Shown: piece after piece, positions 42,992-52,308 of the stretch
Layout: the number at the start of each line of letters is the position of its first letter
Numbering within the stretch: position 1 is the stretch's first letter
NCBI GenBank assembly: GCA_964434425.1
Contig: CAYSVH010000012.1
Coordinates: forward strand, 24,260 to 88,259
DNA length: 64,000 bases
From: CALMEC01 sp964434425
Lineage (GTDB): Bacteria > Actinomycetota > Thermoleophilia > Miltoncostaeales > Miltoncostaeaceae
Reading direction: 5' to 3'
The notes under the pieces: model-generated
What the model was told of the DNA's origin: nothing
Database searches by the model: none
The model's input: the letters and a program-made list of their open reading frames with translations, nothing else
Program-made: the position numbers and the translations under genes

Positions 42992-43714
42992 TCACTCCGC
43001 ATCGCGCTCCCGCTCCCCGGTCTCCGCCACGCCCGGCGGATCGGCGATGGTGAGCCCCTCGTCGTCAAGGGCAAGCCACGTTCCGATGCCGACGCGTCTG
43101 AGAAAGCGATCGTCATGGCTCACCACGATCATGGCGCCACGGTAGACGTTGAGCGCGTCGACGAGTTCCTCCACGCTCCGGCGATCCAGATTGTTGGTGG
43201 GCTCGTCGAGGAGGACGATCGGCGTGCGCGCCAGATCGAGACCGGCAAGCGCGATGAGCACGGCCTCTCCCCCGGAGAGCGTCGACACCGGACGATCGAA
43301 CCCCGTGTCGACCAGCCCCATGCGGCCCAGTACGGCATCGGCCCGGGCCTCGATGTCCCAGTCCTCACCGATGATGTCGAACTGACGCGGACTGGCGTCG
43401 CCATCCTCGGCCGCGCGGATCGCCTCGACGACCGCGCGCACACCCAGGAGATCGCCGACCGTGTCGTCCGCGCGCAGGACGAGATCCTGGGACAGATACC
43501 CGATGTCGCCGGTCGCCCGGATCGAACCGTGGTCCGGTGTGAGTTCACCGGCGATGAGACGCAGGACGGTTGACTTGCCCGAACCGTTCGCGCCGATGAG
43601 ACCGGTGCGCCCCTGACCGAATGCGGCGGTCGCACGGGTCAGAAGCGGTGAGCCATCGGGCCAGGCGAACGAGATATCGGTGAGAACGACGGAGGGACGT
43701 TGACGAGCAGGCAT
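42992..43714 (-). CDS. Half-size ABC-F ATPase (single nucleotide-binding domain)
   Basis: 240 residues. One complete ABC domain: Walker A GANGSGKST (41-49), Q-loop LSQDL, signature LSGGE (146-150), Walker B LLDEPTNNLD (168-177) and switch H200. The sequence matches the first domain of actinobacterial ABC-F proteins, which normally carry a second ABC domain joined by a linker and act on ribosomes. Here a stop follows about 40 residues after the switch His, and no second half is found in the next 224 bases. It must form a dimer, use a partner, or be a remnant. Confidence 0.8.
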   Translation of the reverse strand: MPARQRPSVVLTDISFAWPDGSPLLTRATAAFGQGRTGLIGANGSGKSTVLRLIAGELTPDHGSIRATGDIGYLSQDLVLRADDTVGDLLGVRAVVEAIRAAEDGDASPRQFDIIGEDWDIEARADAVLGRMGLVDTGFDRPVSTLSGGEAVLIALAGLDLARTPIVLLDEPTNNLDRRSVEELVDALNVYRGAMIVVSHDDRFLRRVGIGTWLALDDEGLTIADPPGVAETGERERDAE

Positions 43715-44003
43715 GACGACTCCAATCGGATCAGCGCGGACGCTGACGACGGAGCCGTGAGGGCTACGACGAGGTCAGCGCACGTGGTGCGTGCGGATGT
43801 CGTTCTGCTGGCGCAAGGGAATACGTCCTACTCGGGAACGGGGCTCAGGGTAACAGCCGCGCTCGCCGGGATGATCGGACCGCGGCCAACGAGCACCTCG
43901 CCCGTCGCGGAGGCGCCCGCGGGCCCGGCGGACGTCGTCGTGTCGATCACCACCGGTGGCACCTCGCGCGATACGCGCGGGCGCCATCTCGAACGGCTCG
44001 CGG

Positions 44004-45182
44004 CTATGGGTTGCGCTTCAGCCAGCGACGGATGTTCCGCAGCCCGCCGATCTGCGCCTTCGCACGGTCGCGGGTGGTGCCCTCGACCGCCTCTCGCAGG
44101 ACCTCCTCCACCATGCGCGCCGAACGGCTCCAGGCGAACCGCGCCGCCTGTTCGTGCCCCGCCCGGATCATCCGCTCGCGCTCGGTCGCCGAGCCCAGCA
44201 CCTGACGCAGCTGGCCCGCCAGTGCGGTGGCGTCCCCCGCGGGGAACAACCGGCCCGCCCGACCGACGGCGGCGGGCAGCGCACCCGCCCGAGCGGCGAT
44301 GACCGGTGTGCCGCAGGCCATGGCCTCGATGAGCGGGAGACCGATGCCCTCGGCCGTGCCGGCCAGGACCACGCACCGGGACGCACGGTAGACGGCGGGG
44401 AGATCCGCCTCCTCGACGAAGCCCGTGAGATGGAGTCGATCGGCGACCCCGATCATCCGGGCCATGGAGCGCAGGCTCTCCTCGGCCGGCCCCGCACCCG
44501 CGAGCACCAGGCGTGGCGCGAGATCCGCGGGAAGCGACGAGACGGCGCGGACGAGCGTGGGGAGGTCGCGTCGTGAGCGGAGGCTCCCGACGTGGAGGAC
44601 GCTACCCTCGACGACGCCGTACGACGTCCGGACGCGCTCGACGGCCTCGGACCCGGGATCGTCGAAGAAGCGCGCGTCCACGCCCGTCGGCACCACGCGG
44701 ATCCGTTCGTCCGCGATGCCCAGGCGCCGCCGGATCATCCCGGCGGCGTGGTCCGAGAGGGTGGCGATCAACGCCGCCCGGCCCAGCGACACGGCACCGC
44801 TCGCCACCGAGGCCACACTGCTTCCGTCGTCCGGGGCGTCCGGCTCGGACTCCCAGTCCTCGACGTCGTGCAGAACGAGCACCATCGGGCACGGCGAGAT
44901 GAGCGGGAGCCCCATGTTGGCCGGCGACAGGAGGACGTCGGCGTTCACCGTCCGAAGCAGATTGGGAAGCGCGACGTGGGCCTTCGCGCCGGCCCGGGCC
45001 GCGCGCAGGTACTGCACCGGCACCGACAGGGACGGGATGTCGGCCTGCGCGAACGGGATGACCTCGACGGATGCGCGTTGCGCCAGCGCCTCGGTGATGC
45101 CCAGGGCGAAGCGCGCGACGCCGCCGCGGTCACCCTCCGTCACCGAACGCAGGTCGATGGCGACGCGCAGCGGCTCGCTCAC
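44004..45182 (-). CDS. Glycosyltransferase family 4
   Basis: About 392 residues from GTG 45182, which overlaps the stop of the MscS gene (GTGA). The GT-B pattern is AIDLRSVTEGDRGGVARFAL, the IATLSDHAAGMIRRRLG block, VLHVGSLRSRRDLPTLVRAV, LVLAGAGPAEESL, LTGFVEEADLPAVYRASRC and the E-x7-E region GTAEGIGLPLIEAMACG. Close to WbaZ/MtfB-like mannosyltransferases in layout. It lies at the edge of the polysaccharide locus; the pairing with a mechanosensitive channel gene is unusual. Confidence 0.87.
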   Translation of the reverse strand: MSEPLRVAIDLRSVTEGDRGGVARFALGITEALAQRASVEVIPFAQADIPSLSVPVQYLRAARAGAKAHVALPNLLRTVNADVLLSPANMGLPLISPCPMVLVLHDVEDWESEPDAPDDGSSVASVASGAVSLGRAALIATLSDHAAGMIRRRLGIADERIRVVPTGVDARFFDDPGSEAVERVRTSYGVVEGSVLHVGSLRSRRDLPTLVRAVSSLPADLAPRLVLAGAGPAEESLRSMARMIGVADRLHLTGFVEEADLPAVYRASRCVVLAGTAEGIGLPLIEAMACGTPVIAARAGALPAAVGRAGRLFPAGDATALAGQLRQVLGSATERERMIRAGHEQAARFAWSRSARMVEEVLREAVEGTTRDRAKAQIGGLRNIRRWLKRNP

Positions 45183-46033
45183 GGTTCGACCGCCGGGCCG
45201 ATGAGGTCCTCGTGGGCACACGGCACGCTGGCCAGAAGCGGATCACCGAGCAGGTCGTCACCGAGACGCACCGGGAGCATCGCGCGGAGGAAGTCCAGCG
45301 ACTCCGTGAGGCGGGCGGACGGCACCCGCACCGTCGTACGCACCGTGTGGACTCCGCTCGCCATCTCGATGACCTCCTCGTCGTGTGGTGTGCCGATGAT
45401 CTCACCGGTGCCGGTGGCCGTTCGCGCGACGTCCGCGACCCCGGCCCTCAGCGCCGGCACGTCACGGGTCACCGCCGTGATGAGCACGCTGGTCTGGGCG
45501 GATCGGTGCCGCGTCACCACCGAGATCTGCCCGTTCGCGACGTGTACGTGCGAGCCGTCGGCCAGGTAGAGGACCGTCGCCCTGACGCCGAGTGACTCGA
45601 CGATTCCGGTGGCCCCGCCGGGCTGGATCGTGATCACGTCGCCGACGGCATACTGTCCCTCGAAGAGGATGAAGAACCCCGCGATGACGTCTGTCAGGAA
45701 CCGCTGGGTCGAGAATCCGACGATGAGGACGAAGAGCGCGCTGCCCCCGCCGAGGGCGGCGATGCTGCCGGCGCCCGCCAGGATGATGATGACGGTGATC
45801 AGCGCGATCAGGAGGATCGTGTAGCGCAGCACCGTGGCGAGGAGCGTGACGGCGGTGCGGCGCTGTTGCCACTTGGCCGGATCCTCGCTCGCGGCGGCCT
45901 TGCGTTCGGCACGTGGGACGAGCGCGCGGATGAACGCGAAGAGCACGACGGCGACCGCCAGGGTGATGGCGACCAGAAGCGCCTTCTCCATCCAGCCGTC
46001 CAGACCGAAGGTCGTTGCGGTCAGCCCGGTCAC
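45179..46033 (-). CDS. MscS-family mechanosensitive channel
   Basis: 284 residues. Three N-terminal membrane helices, the last amphipathic and Gly/Ala-rich (AGAGSIAALGGGSALFVLIV) as in the MscS pore helix TM3. The cytosolic beta domain follows (QYAVGDVITIQPGGATGIVE and VYVADGSHVHVANGQ-like strand) and an alpha/beta C-terminal domain. It opens on membrane tension to protect against hypo-osmotic shock. The start is at 46033 after a 64-base gap from glnA; the end is coupled to the GT4 gene. Confidence 0.85.
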   Translation of the reverse strand: MTGLTATTFGLDGWMEKALLVAITLAVAVVLFAFIRALVPRAERKAAASEDPAKWQQRRTAVTLLATVLRYTILLIALITVIIILAGAGSIAALGGGSALFVLIVGFSTQRFLTDVIAGFFILFEGQYAVGDVITIQPGGATGIVESLGVRATVLYLADGSHVHVANGQISVVTRHRSAQTSVLITAVTRDVPALRAGVADVARTATGTGEIIGTPHDEEVIEMASGVHTVRTTVRVPSARLTESLDFLRAMLPVRLGDDLLGDPLLASVPCAHEDLIGPAVEP

Positions 46034-46097
46034 CGGCGATTGCCCGGTCCCCGTCCCGGACGGTCACCGACTCGACCGTGCGTGGCCCAGACGCGCA

Positions 46098-47420
46098 TCA
46101 GAGGATGTCGAGGTACCGGTCGATCTCCCACGGCGTCACCTGCCCGCGGTACTCGCTCCACTCGCGGCGCTTGAGATCGATGAGCCGCTCGTGGACGTGC
46201 TCGCCGAACGCCCTCAGCAGGAACTCGCTCTCGGCCCCGATCTCGACCGCCTCGCCCAGGGACTCGGGAAGCGCCTCGATCCCGGCGCGCTCGCGCTCCT
46301 CGTGCGTCAGGTCGTAGAGGTTCGTGTCCATGGCCTCAGGCAGCTCGTAACCGTGTTCGATGCCGTCGAGGCCCGCGTGGAGGAGGGCCGCGAACGTGAG
46401 GTACGGGTTGCAGGCGGGGTCGGGGCAGCGGATCTCGACCCGCGCGCTCTCGGGCCGATCGCGCCGGAGCATCGGCACCCGCATGAGGGCCGACCGGTTC
46501 CGGCGGCTCCAGGCCACGTGGACCGGGGCCTCGTACCCCGGTACCAGGCGCTTGTACGAGTTGACCCACTGCGCGAACACGACCGACATCTCACGCGCGT
46601 GCCGCAGCTGGCCGGCGACGAACTGCTTCGCCGTCTGCGACAGGAGGAGATCGTCCGACGCATCGTGGAAGGCGTTCTCGTCATCGCGGAACAGGCTCTG
46701 ATGCGTGTGCATCCCGCTGCCGTTGGCGTTGGAGATCGGCTTGGGCATGAAGGTGGCGTAGTAGCCGTGCTTGTGCGCGATCTCCTTGACCACCGTCCGG
46801 TAGGTCATCACGTTGTCCGCCATGGACAGCGCGTTGTCGTAGCGCATGTCGATCTCGTGCTGCGACGGCCCCACCTCATGATGGGAGTACTGCGTGCGGA
46901 TGCCCATGGCCTGCAGCGCGAGCACGGTGTCGCGGCGGACGTCGGTGGCGGCGTCCAGCGTGGTGAGGTCGAAGTACCCGCCCTGGTCGACCGGCCGCGG
47001 ATCGTCGGGTGCGGAGACGTAGTAGTACTCGAGGTCGGGGCTGACCGCGAACAGATCGAAGCCCATTCGGTCGGCGCGCGCGAGCGCACGCCGCAGCACG
47101 TGCCGTGAGTCGCCCTCGTACGCCTCGCCGCCCGGCAGCCGGATGTCGCAGAACATGCGCGCGACGGCCTGCTCCTGCGGTCGGTACGGCAGCACGGTGA
47201 ACGTGGACGGGTCGGGCATGGCGATCATGTCCGACTCCTCGATGGCGTTGAAACCGGTCACGGACGACCCGTCGAAACGCATGCCGCGTTCGAGTGCCGA
47301 TGCGACGTTCTCGCTGGTCGTCGCGACGCTCTTCAGCTGTCCGAGGATGTCCGTGAACCACAGTCGTACGAACTTCACGTCCCGGTCATGAATGGTCGCG
47401 AGGACCTCTTCGGTTGTCAC
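46098..47420 (-). CDS. glnA: Glutamine synthetase, type I-alpha-like
   Basis: Condenses ammonia and glutamate with ATP in the cytosol; central to nitrogen assimilation. About 440 residues with NGSGMHTHQSLF (ATP/metal), NSYKRLVPGYEAP and DTNLYDLTHEERE near the C-terminus. The length and the ERERAGIEALPESL context fit the alpha group, which is normally controlled by feedback and not by adenylylation. GTG 47420 is preferred because GGAGAG lies six bases upstream and the product begins MTTEEVLATI; an in-frame ATG at 47444 adds eight residues. Divergent from the PucR-type gene with only 61 bases between starts. Confidence 0.93.
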   Translation of the reverse strand: MTTEEVLATIHDRDVKFVRLWFTDILGQLKSVATTSENVASALERGMRFDGSSVTGFNAIEESDMIAMPDPSTFTVLPYRPQEQAVARMFCDIRLPGGEAYEGDSRHVLRRALARADRMGFDLFAVSPDLEYYYVSAPDDPRPVDQGGYFDLTTLDAATDVRRDTVLALQAMGIRTQYSHHEVGPSQHEIDMRYDNALSMADNVMTYRTVVKEIAHKHGYYATFMPKPISNANGSGMHTHQSLFRDDENAFHDASDDLLLSQTAKQFVAGQLRHAREMSVVFAQWVNSYKRLVPGYEAPVHVAWSRRNRSALMRVPMLRRDRPESARVEIRCPDPACNPYLTFAALLHAGLDGIEHGYELPEAMDTNLYDLTHEERERAGIEALPESLGEAVEIGAESEFLLRAFGEHVHERLIDLKRREWSEYRGQVTPWEIDRYLDIL

Positions 47421-47481
47421 GGAGTTCTCTCCATCGTCCGCCATCGCCGCGACGCTATCAAGCGGGGACGCACGAACCCCC

Positions 47482-49125
47482 ATGACCTGCGAAACTGCGG
47501 AGGTGCCCTCGCGAGCGAAACGACCCGCACCGACCGTCGAGGCGGTACCGACGCTGGCCGATCTCCTGACGGCCCCGGCGCTTCGCCACACCCGCGTGAT
47601 CCCGAGCGACGCGGCGTTGGACATCCCCGTGGCGGCGATCGCCCCGGTCGAGGACGAGATGGTGCTCGCACCGGGGACGCTCCTGATCGCACCGGACGGT
47701 GTGCCCGACGAGGTTCCCGATGAATGCGCTGCGGTGCTCGCGCGCTCCGGTCCGTCACAGCCCGTCCGAGCACCCGTGATCGTCCTCGGTAAGGAGGCCG
47801 ACTGGAGCGCCGTGATCCAGGCGGTCGCCCAGTCGCTCGCGGGACCGGACCTGGCGCGCGCGGCGTCGGCGCGCCGCGATCTGCGGAGGGCGGTCCTCAC
47901 AGCCGGGTCGTTCCCGGCGATCGCGCACCTCACGACCACCCTCCTCGAGCGCACCGTGACGATCGTCGACGCATACCTCGACGTGGTGGGCGACACCGCC
48001 GACGACGACGCCCGCTCGGAGGTGCTCGGCGAGCGCATCGACGAAGCCCGGCAGTCGCGCACCGACGACGCCATCGACGTCTTCATCGCGCAGGGTGTCG
48101 CCGGCGCACGGGTCATCGCCGTGGAGGGACCGCTCGGTCCCGGCGGCGCGATCATCATCTGGGACGGCGACGACATCGATCCCGACAGCGCCGTCGTGGG
48201 CGAGATCATCGTGGCCTGCGCGATCGAGAACGCACGTGAGCAGGCGCGGATCGACGCCGAGTCACGCCTTCGTGGCGACCTTCTGGAGGAGCTCGCCTCC
48301 GGCGAGACGATGAACCGGGACTCCGTCATCCGGCGCGCCCGCCTGCTGGGAGCCGACCTGTCGCGTGGTGGCGTCGGGATGATCGGCATGCTCCACCACG
48401 AGGACGAGGAACGTGAGGTGGACGAGCGCTCCGCACGCCGCTTCGTCAGCCACGTCCGGGCCGTGCTCGAGCTGCACTGGCCCCATGCACTCTCCGACTG
48501 GTCCGGCGGACGGATCAAGGTGCTCCTGCCGACCCCCGCCGACACCGAGGAGGAGAGCGCCATCGATGATCTGGCCCGCGACCTGGCCCGGAGGCTGCTG
48601 TCGGCCACGCGGAGCGCGGTGCCGGGCTTGGCCGTCACCCTGGCGCTCTCGCGTCACACCGCGAACCCGGAGGGTCTCGGCGCGGCGCTCGACGAGGCCG
48701 AGCTGGCCCTCACGATCGGCGAGCGGCTGGGGCGTGCGGGTGAGGTCGTCACGTTCGAGGAGACCGGCACCTACAAGCTGCTCTTCCAGATCTTCGCCGA
48801 CCGCCCCGAGGAGCTCTCGTCGTTCTACGAGTCGACGCTCGCACCGCTCGTGGCGTACGACGAGCAGTACCAGACCGAGCTCGTGGGAACGCTGGCCACC
48901 TACCTCGAGCTGGACGGCAACCTGGCGGCCACGGCGGCCAAGCTCTATACGCACCGGCACACCGTCCGGTACCGGCTCGATCGCATCGCCGAACTGTCGG
49001 GACTGGACGTCGGCCGCAGTGACGACCGTGAGAAGCTGTCGCTGGGTCTCAAGGCCATGCGCCTCCTGGGCCGCACGGTCCGCACGGGCCCTGCCGTCGA
49101 GCGCAACGGCCGCTCGCGCCGGTAG
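47482..49125 (+). CDS. PucR/CdaR-family transcriptional regulator
   Basis: 547 residues. N-terminal PucR-like region (PTLADLLTAPALRHTRVI), a middle GAF/CdaR-like region, and a C-terminal helix-turn-helix of the PucR type (YLELDGNLAATAAKLYTHRH, TVRYRLDRIAELSGLDV). PucR proteins control purine, polyamine or amino-acid catabolism genes. Its divergent placement next to glnA makes that gene a natural candidate target; this is inference. ATG 47482 is used. A short hairpin with TTCT follows the stop. Confidence 0.85.
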   Translation: MTCETAEVPSRAKRPAPTVEAVPTLADLLTAPALRHTRVIPSDAALDIPVAAIAPVEDEMVLAPGTLLIAPDGVPDEVPDECAAVLARSGPSQPVRAPVIVLGKEADWSAVIQAVAQSLAGPDLARAASARRDLRRAVLTAGSFPAIAHLTTTLLERTVTIVDAYLDVVGDTADDDARSEVLGERIDEARQSRTDDAIDVFIAQGVAGARVIAVEGPLGPGGAIIIWDGDDIDPDSAVVGEIIVACAIENAREQARIDAESRLRGDLLEELASGETMNRDSVIRRARLLGADLSRGGVGMIGMLHHEDEEREVDERSARRFVSHVRAVLELHWPHALSDWSGGRIKVLLPTPADTEEESAIDDLARDLARRLLSATRSAVPGLAVTLALSRHTANPEGLGAALDEAELALTIGERLGRAGEVVTFEETGTYKLLFQIFADRPEELSSFYESTLAPLVAYDEQYQTELVGTLATYLELDGNLAATAAKLYTHRHTVRYRLDRIAELSGLDVGRSDDREKLSLGLKAMRLLGRTVRTGPAVERNGRSRR

Positions 49126-49139
49126 AGACGGACAGCGCT

Positions 49140-49158
49140 GGGCGAAACCCGCCCTTCT
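49140..49158 (+). terminator. Weak terminator after the PucR-type gene
   Basis: GGGCG (49140-49144) pairs with CGCCC (49150-49154) around five bases, followed by TTCT. The stem is short, so confidence is limited. Confidence 0.35.
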
Positions 49159-49881
49159 GGGACGGAGCGCGTCGACATCGTGGCCGGACGGGTCTCGTGG
49201 GGTGGCCACCCGGTTCACCGGGTGACCCGGGCCATGGCGCCACGGTGGTCGTTCTCACGCTGACGACCGAAGGACCGGATCTCGTCCCCTCCCCCGCCCC
49301 GGGACGCGGGTCTGCACCATCATGGCCCCCGCGACGAAGTGTGCGAGCCGAGCACACGCATGGGCTAGTGCCATCCGGCCCAGGCGCGACGCCTGTACGG
49401 GGGCGTGCGACGTGCGGCGCCGAAGAACCGCATCATCGACCCGCCCGCACCGGCGCTGAGGAACGTCCGGGGCTCCGGCGGGGCGGAGGCGCCGGTCGTC
49501 GTCTCATGGACACGGCCCACCGGACGCATTCCGACGGATTCACGGCTTCCGCGTTCGACACTCTGAGTGAGAGCGCGAGATGGCTCCCGATACCGCGTTG
49601 AACCTGCCCCGTCACAGGTGACGGTCACCTCGAACCACGGAGGTGAATCGCCGTGCCTCGCTTCGATCCGTTCAGCGATTTCGACGCGCTCACCCGTGGC
49701 CTCATCGTGAGATGAGAGGACACGCGGCGGGCGACACCGTGAGAGATCGCCCACCGCGCCCCTGCATCCAGCGGACCCGTCGACGGTGACCGGGACCGCC
49801 GTCGATGGGGTCCCCATATCGGTGTCTGGGTCGCACGGGCGCGACGTCGCACCCCGCGGGCCGTGTGACAACATCCGTCGC
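49159..49881. other. Long intergenic region without a supported gene
   Basis: About 720 bases. The only structure noted is CACCCGG-TTCA-CCGGGTG (49207-49224), a perfect seven-base hairpin. A minus-strand frame (49365-49895) and a plus-strand frame (49197-49601) are open but show no protein-like pattern. CAACAT at 49869-49874, seven bases before the next ATG, may be a leaderless -10. Confidence 0.4.
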
Positions 49882-50382
49882 ATGAGAATGACCATTGGAT
49901 TTCACGCGACCGAGTTCCACTGCCACCCCGTCGAGTTCGAGGTGCCCGAGGGGGAGGCTCCGCCGGAGCCCGGCACCGAGCCCGCCGCCATGCTGGAGTT
50001 CCGGTCCGGCCCGAACATGGCCATGCACGTGCCCATCAGCAAGGGCGATGCCGAGGGCATGATGGGTGCCTTCACCCAGGCCGAGCCCATGCGTCAGCAG
50101 CTCCCGCCCGAGGCGCTCAACTGGCAACCCGAGATCACCGGCCTGCCCGAGGGCATGTTCTGGGTACTGTCGCCGCAGCTCACCGGGATGTCGGTGACCC
50201 CGCCGCAGGACACTCCGGAAGGGCTCGTCCCGCACTGGACCGTCGCGTTCCAGGATCAGGACGAGAGCATCGTCCAGGTCGCCGTGAGCGACGCCACCTG
50301 CGTGAGCATCATCCGCGCGCTGGCGCAGGTCGCCAACGGCGAGTTCCCAGCCGTTGAGGTCACCGGAGGTGACGACGCATAG
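49882..50382 (+). CDS. Conserved-looking soluble protein of unknown function (166 aa)
   Basis: Not recognised. ATG 49882 starts MRMTIGFHATEF; the frame is acidic and Pro/Met-rich (VPEGEAPPEPGTEPA; KGDAEGMMGAFTQAEPMRQQ) with a C-terminal alternation of strands and a helix (VAVSDATCVSIIRALAQVAN). No signal peptide or membrane helix. The composition and codon use are those of a real gene. It is followed seven bases after its stop by a strong hairpin and stands as a single-gene unit. Confidence 0.65.
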   Translation: MRMTIGFHATEFHCHPVEFEVPEGEAPPEPGTEPAAMLEFRSGPNMAMHVPISKGDAEGMMGAFTQAEPMRQQLPPEALNWQPEITGLPEGMFWVLSPQLTGMSVTPPQDTPEGLVPHWTVAFQDQDESIVQVAVSDATCVSIIRALAQVANGEFPAVEVTGGDDA

Positions 50383-50388
50383 TCGTGT

Positions 50389-50421
50389 CGGGTGACGCAT
50401 CCCCAAGGGGTGCGTCACCCG
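50389..50421. terminator. Strong terminator hairpin
   Basis: CGGGTGACGCA-T-CCCC pairs with GGGGTGCGTCACCCG (15 base pairs, one bulged T) around AA, in the gap between convergent genes. No T-tract, but very stable. Confidence 0.7.
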
Positions 50422-50434
50422 TCTGTTCACGTCG

Positions 50435-50746
50435 TCAGCGCCGCTGACGCGAGGCCGCCGTGGCGGCCGTGACGATCGCCGCGACGAGAAGCGCGATCAG
50501 GAACTGGACGAAGCGGCTGTCGACGTTGAACACCTCGGCGATGAGGCCGCCGCCGATGGCACCGGCGATACCGGCGAGCATCGTTGCCAGGACACCGAGC
50601 CCGCCACCATCGCGGACCAGGAACTTGGCGAGGAACCCGACGATGAGACCGACGAGCGCCCATCCCGCCATCCAGGCGAGGACGCCCATGATCCCACTGA
50701 CCGTCAGCAAGACGATGATGAGGATCACAAAGAAGAGCACGGTCAT
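50435..50746 (-). CDS. GlsB/YeaQ/YmgE-family membrane protein
   Basis: 103 residues with three hydrophobic segments and the Gly-rich transglycosylase-associated pattern WMAGWALVGLIVGFLAKFLV ... GGLGVLATMLAGIAGAIGGG. Family members are small inner-membrane proteins linked to general stress; biochemical function is unknown. A clear AAGGAG site precedes the ATG. The N-terminal hydrophobic part (LFFVILIIVLLTVSGIMGVL) is longer than in most homologues, adding one helix. Confidence 0.82.
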   Translation of the reverse strand: MTVLFFVILIIVLLTVSGIMGVLAWMAGWALVGLIVGFLAKFLVRDGGGLGVLATMLAGIAGAIGGGLIAEVFNVDSRFVQFLIALLVAAIVTAATAASRQRR

Positions 50747-50947
50747 CGGGGAGGCTCCTTCAGGAGTGGTTGCGTCAGGACAAGGATGGCACGCGGCCTG
50801 CATCCGCCACCCATGCGGACGGTATGCAGGTTCACCACGTGAACGCCGGTCCACCGGCCGGCGGCGACCGCGGAGGACCCGACCGAGCCCGAGCGGTCTC
50901 ACATCGGTCGGTGACGGACGAACATGTCCGCCACCGACCGCGCAGGT

Positions 50948-52153
50948 TCAGCTTCCGGCGTCCACCCATTCGTGGATGCGGCGGATGCCCTCCTCCATGT
51001 CCGCGTCGGCCATCGCGAAGCTGAAGCGTGCGTAGCCGGGCGTGCCGAACGCCTCACCGGGGACGAAGGCCACGCCGGCCTCGCCCAGGATCGCGTCGGC
51101 GAGTTCGAGCGTCGTCGCGCTGACGGTGCCGTTGGGCCCCAGCGGCCTCCCCAGAAGCGCTTTCATGTTGGGGTAGCCGTAGAAGGCCCCCTGGGGCTCG
51201 ATGGCCTCGACACCGGGGATCGCGTTCAGCATCCGGTGCATGGTCTCGGCCCGGCGGGCGAACGCCTCGCGCATGACGCCGACCGACGACTGGTCGCCGC
51301 TGATCGCCGTGAGCGCCGCGATCTGCGACACGTTGGCGACGTTGGAGGTCGTGTGCGACTGGAAGTTGATGGTCGCCTTGGCCACGTCCTTCGGAGCGAT
51401 GACCCAGCCCACCCGCCAGCCGGTCATCGCGTAGGTCTTGGCGACGCCGTTCACCACGATGCACTGATCGGCCAGCTCGGGCACGAGCGTCGGCATGCTC
51501 GCGAACCGGTTGTCGCCGTAGACCAGGTGCTCGTAGATCTCGTCCGTGAGCACCCAGACACCGTTGTCGACGGCCCAGCGCCCGATCGCCGCGACCTCGT
51601 CCGGCGTGTAGACGGCGCCGCTGGGGTTGTCGGGACTGACGAAGAGGAGGGCCTTGGTGCGGTCCGTCTTCGCCGCGTCCAGCTGATCGATCGTGACCTT
51701 GAAGCCCGAGGTCTCGTCGGTCTGCACGACCACCGGCACGCCGCTTGCCAGCGTGACGGCCTCGGGGTAGGTGGTCCAGTACGGAGCCGGGCAGATGACC
51801 TCGTCGCCCGGATCGCAGAGCGCCGCCAGTGCCACGTAGACCGCGTGCTTGCCGCCGTTGGTGACGAGGACCTGAGAGGCCTCGCACGAGTAGCCCGAGT
51901 CCCGGAGCGTCTTCGCAGCGATGGCCTCGCGCAGCTCGGGCAGACCGGCCGCCGGGCTGTAGCGGTGGTTCTTGGGGTCGCGGCAGGCGGAGACCGCGGC
52001 CTCGACCACGTGATCCGGGGTCGGGAAGTCCGGCTCGCCCGCGCCGAAACCGATGATGTTCTCGCCCTGAGCCTTCAGGGCCTTCGCCTTCGCGTCGACG
52101 GCGAGCGTTGCGGACTCGGCGATGCCTGCGAGCAGGGCGGACGTGCGCTTCAT
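50948..52153 (-). CDS. aspC: Class I pyridoxal-phosphate aminotransferase (aspartate aminotransferase type I-gamma)
   Basis: 401 residues. It interconverts aspartate and oxaloacetate, possibly with wider specificity, in the cytosol. Fold type I motifs are GFGAGEPDFPTPDH, the NGGKHAVYVALAALCDPGDE phosphate loop, APYWTTYPE, SPDNPSGAVYTPDE, DEIYEHLVYG and the Schiff-base lysine in NGVAKTYAMTGWRVGW. The C-terminal ARFSFAMADADMEEGIRRI contains the substrate-binding arginine. It stands alone. The symbol follows common usage for this subfamily; substrate is not proven. Confidence 0.88.
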   Translation of the reverse strand: MKRTSALLAGIAESATLAVDAKAKALKAQGENIIGFGAGEPDFPTPDHVVEAAVSACRDPKNHRYSPAAGLPELREAIAAKTLRDSGYSCEASQVLVTNGGKHAVYVALAALCDPGDEVICPAPYWTTYPEAVTLASGVPVVVQTDETSGFKVTIDQLDAAKTDRTKALLFVSPDNPSGAVYTPDEVAAIGRWAVDNGVWVLTDEIYEHLVYGDNRFASMPTLVPELADQCIVVNGVAKTYAMTGWRVGWVIAPKDVAKATINFQSHTTSNVANVSQIAALTAISGDQSSVGVMREAFARRAETMHRMLNAIPGVEAIEPQGAFYGYPNMKALLGRPLGPNGTVSATTLELADAILGEAGVAFVPGEAFGTPGYARFSFAMADADMEEGIRRIHEWVDAGS

Positions 52154-52308
52154 TCGTGACCTCTCAAGGATGCGGGACTACCGGGCACGAGTCTACGGCC
52201 CGGATACGGGCGGGCGTCCGGCATGCCGGGCACCGAACACGGTCCGCCCGGCGGCGCGGACCGGGTGGGCGAACCCGTTGCGATCCGTCACCGTTCCGTG
52301 ACAGATCA

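Noticed and set aside
43715..44003. Small open frames on both strands between the ABC-F and GT4 genes
   Set aside because: Neither strand gives a convincing start, motif or composition; treated as intergenic.
47445..48638. Upstream extension of the glnA frame across the PucR-type gene
   Set aside because: The extension is antisense to a well-supported gene and Ser/Arg-rich; the conserved glutamine synthetase begins near 47420.
49207..49224. CACCCGG/CCGGGTG hairpin as a terminator
   Set aside because: It lies about 80 bases beyond the PucR-type gene with no T-tract; GC-rich dyads of this size are expected by chance here.
49365..49895. 176-codon minus-strand frame in the 49 kb intergenic region
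   Set aside because: No recognisable domain, no ribosome site, and it overlaps the start of the supported gene at 49882.
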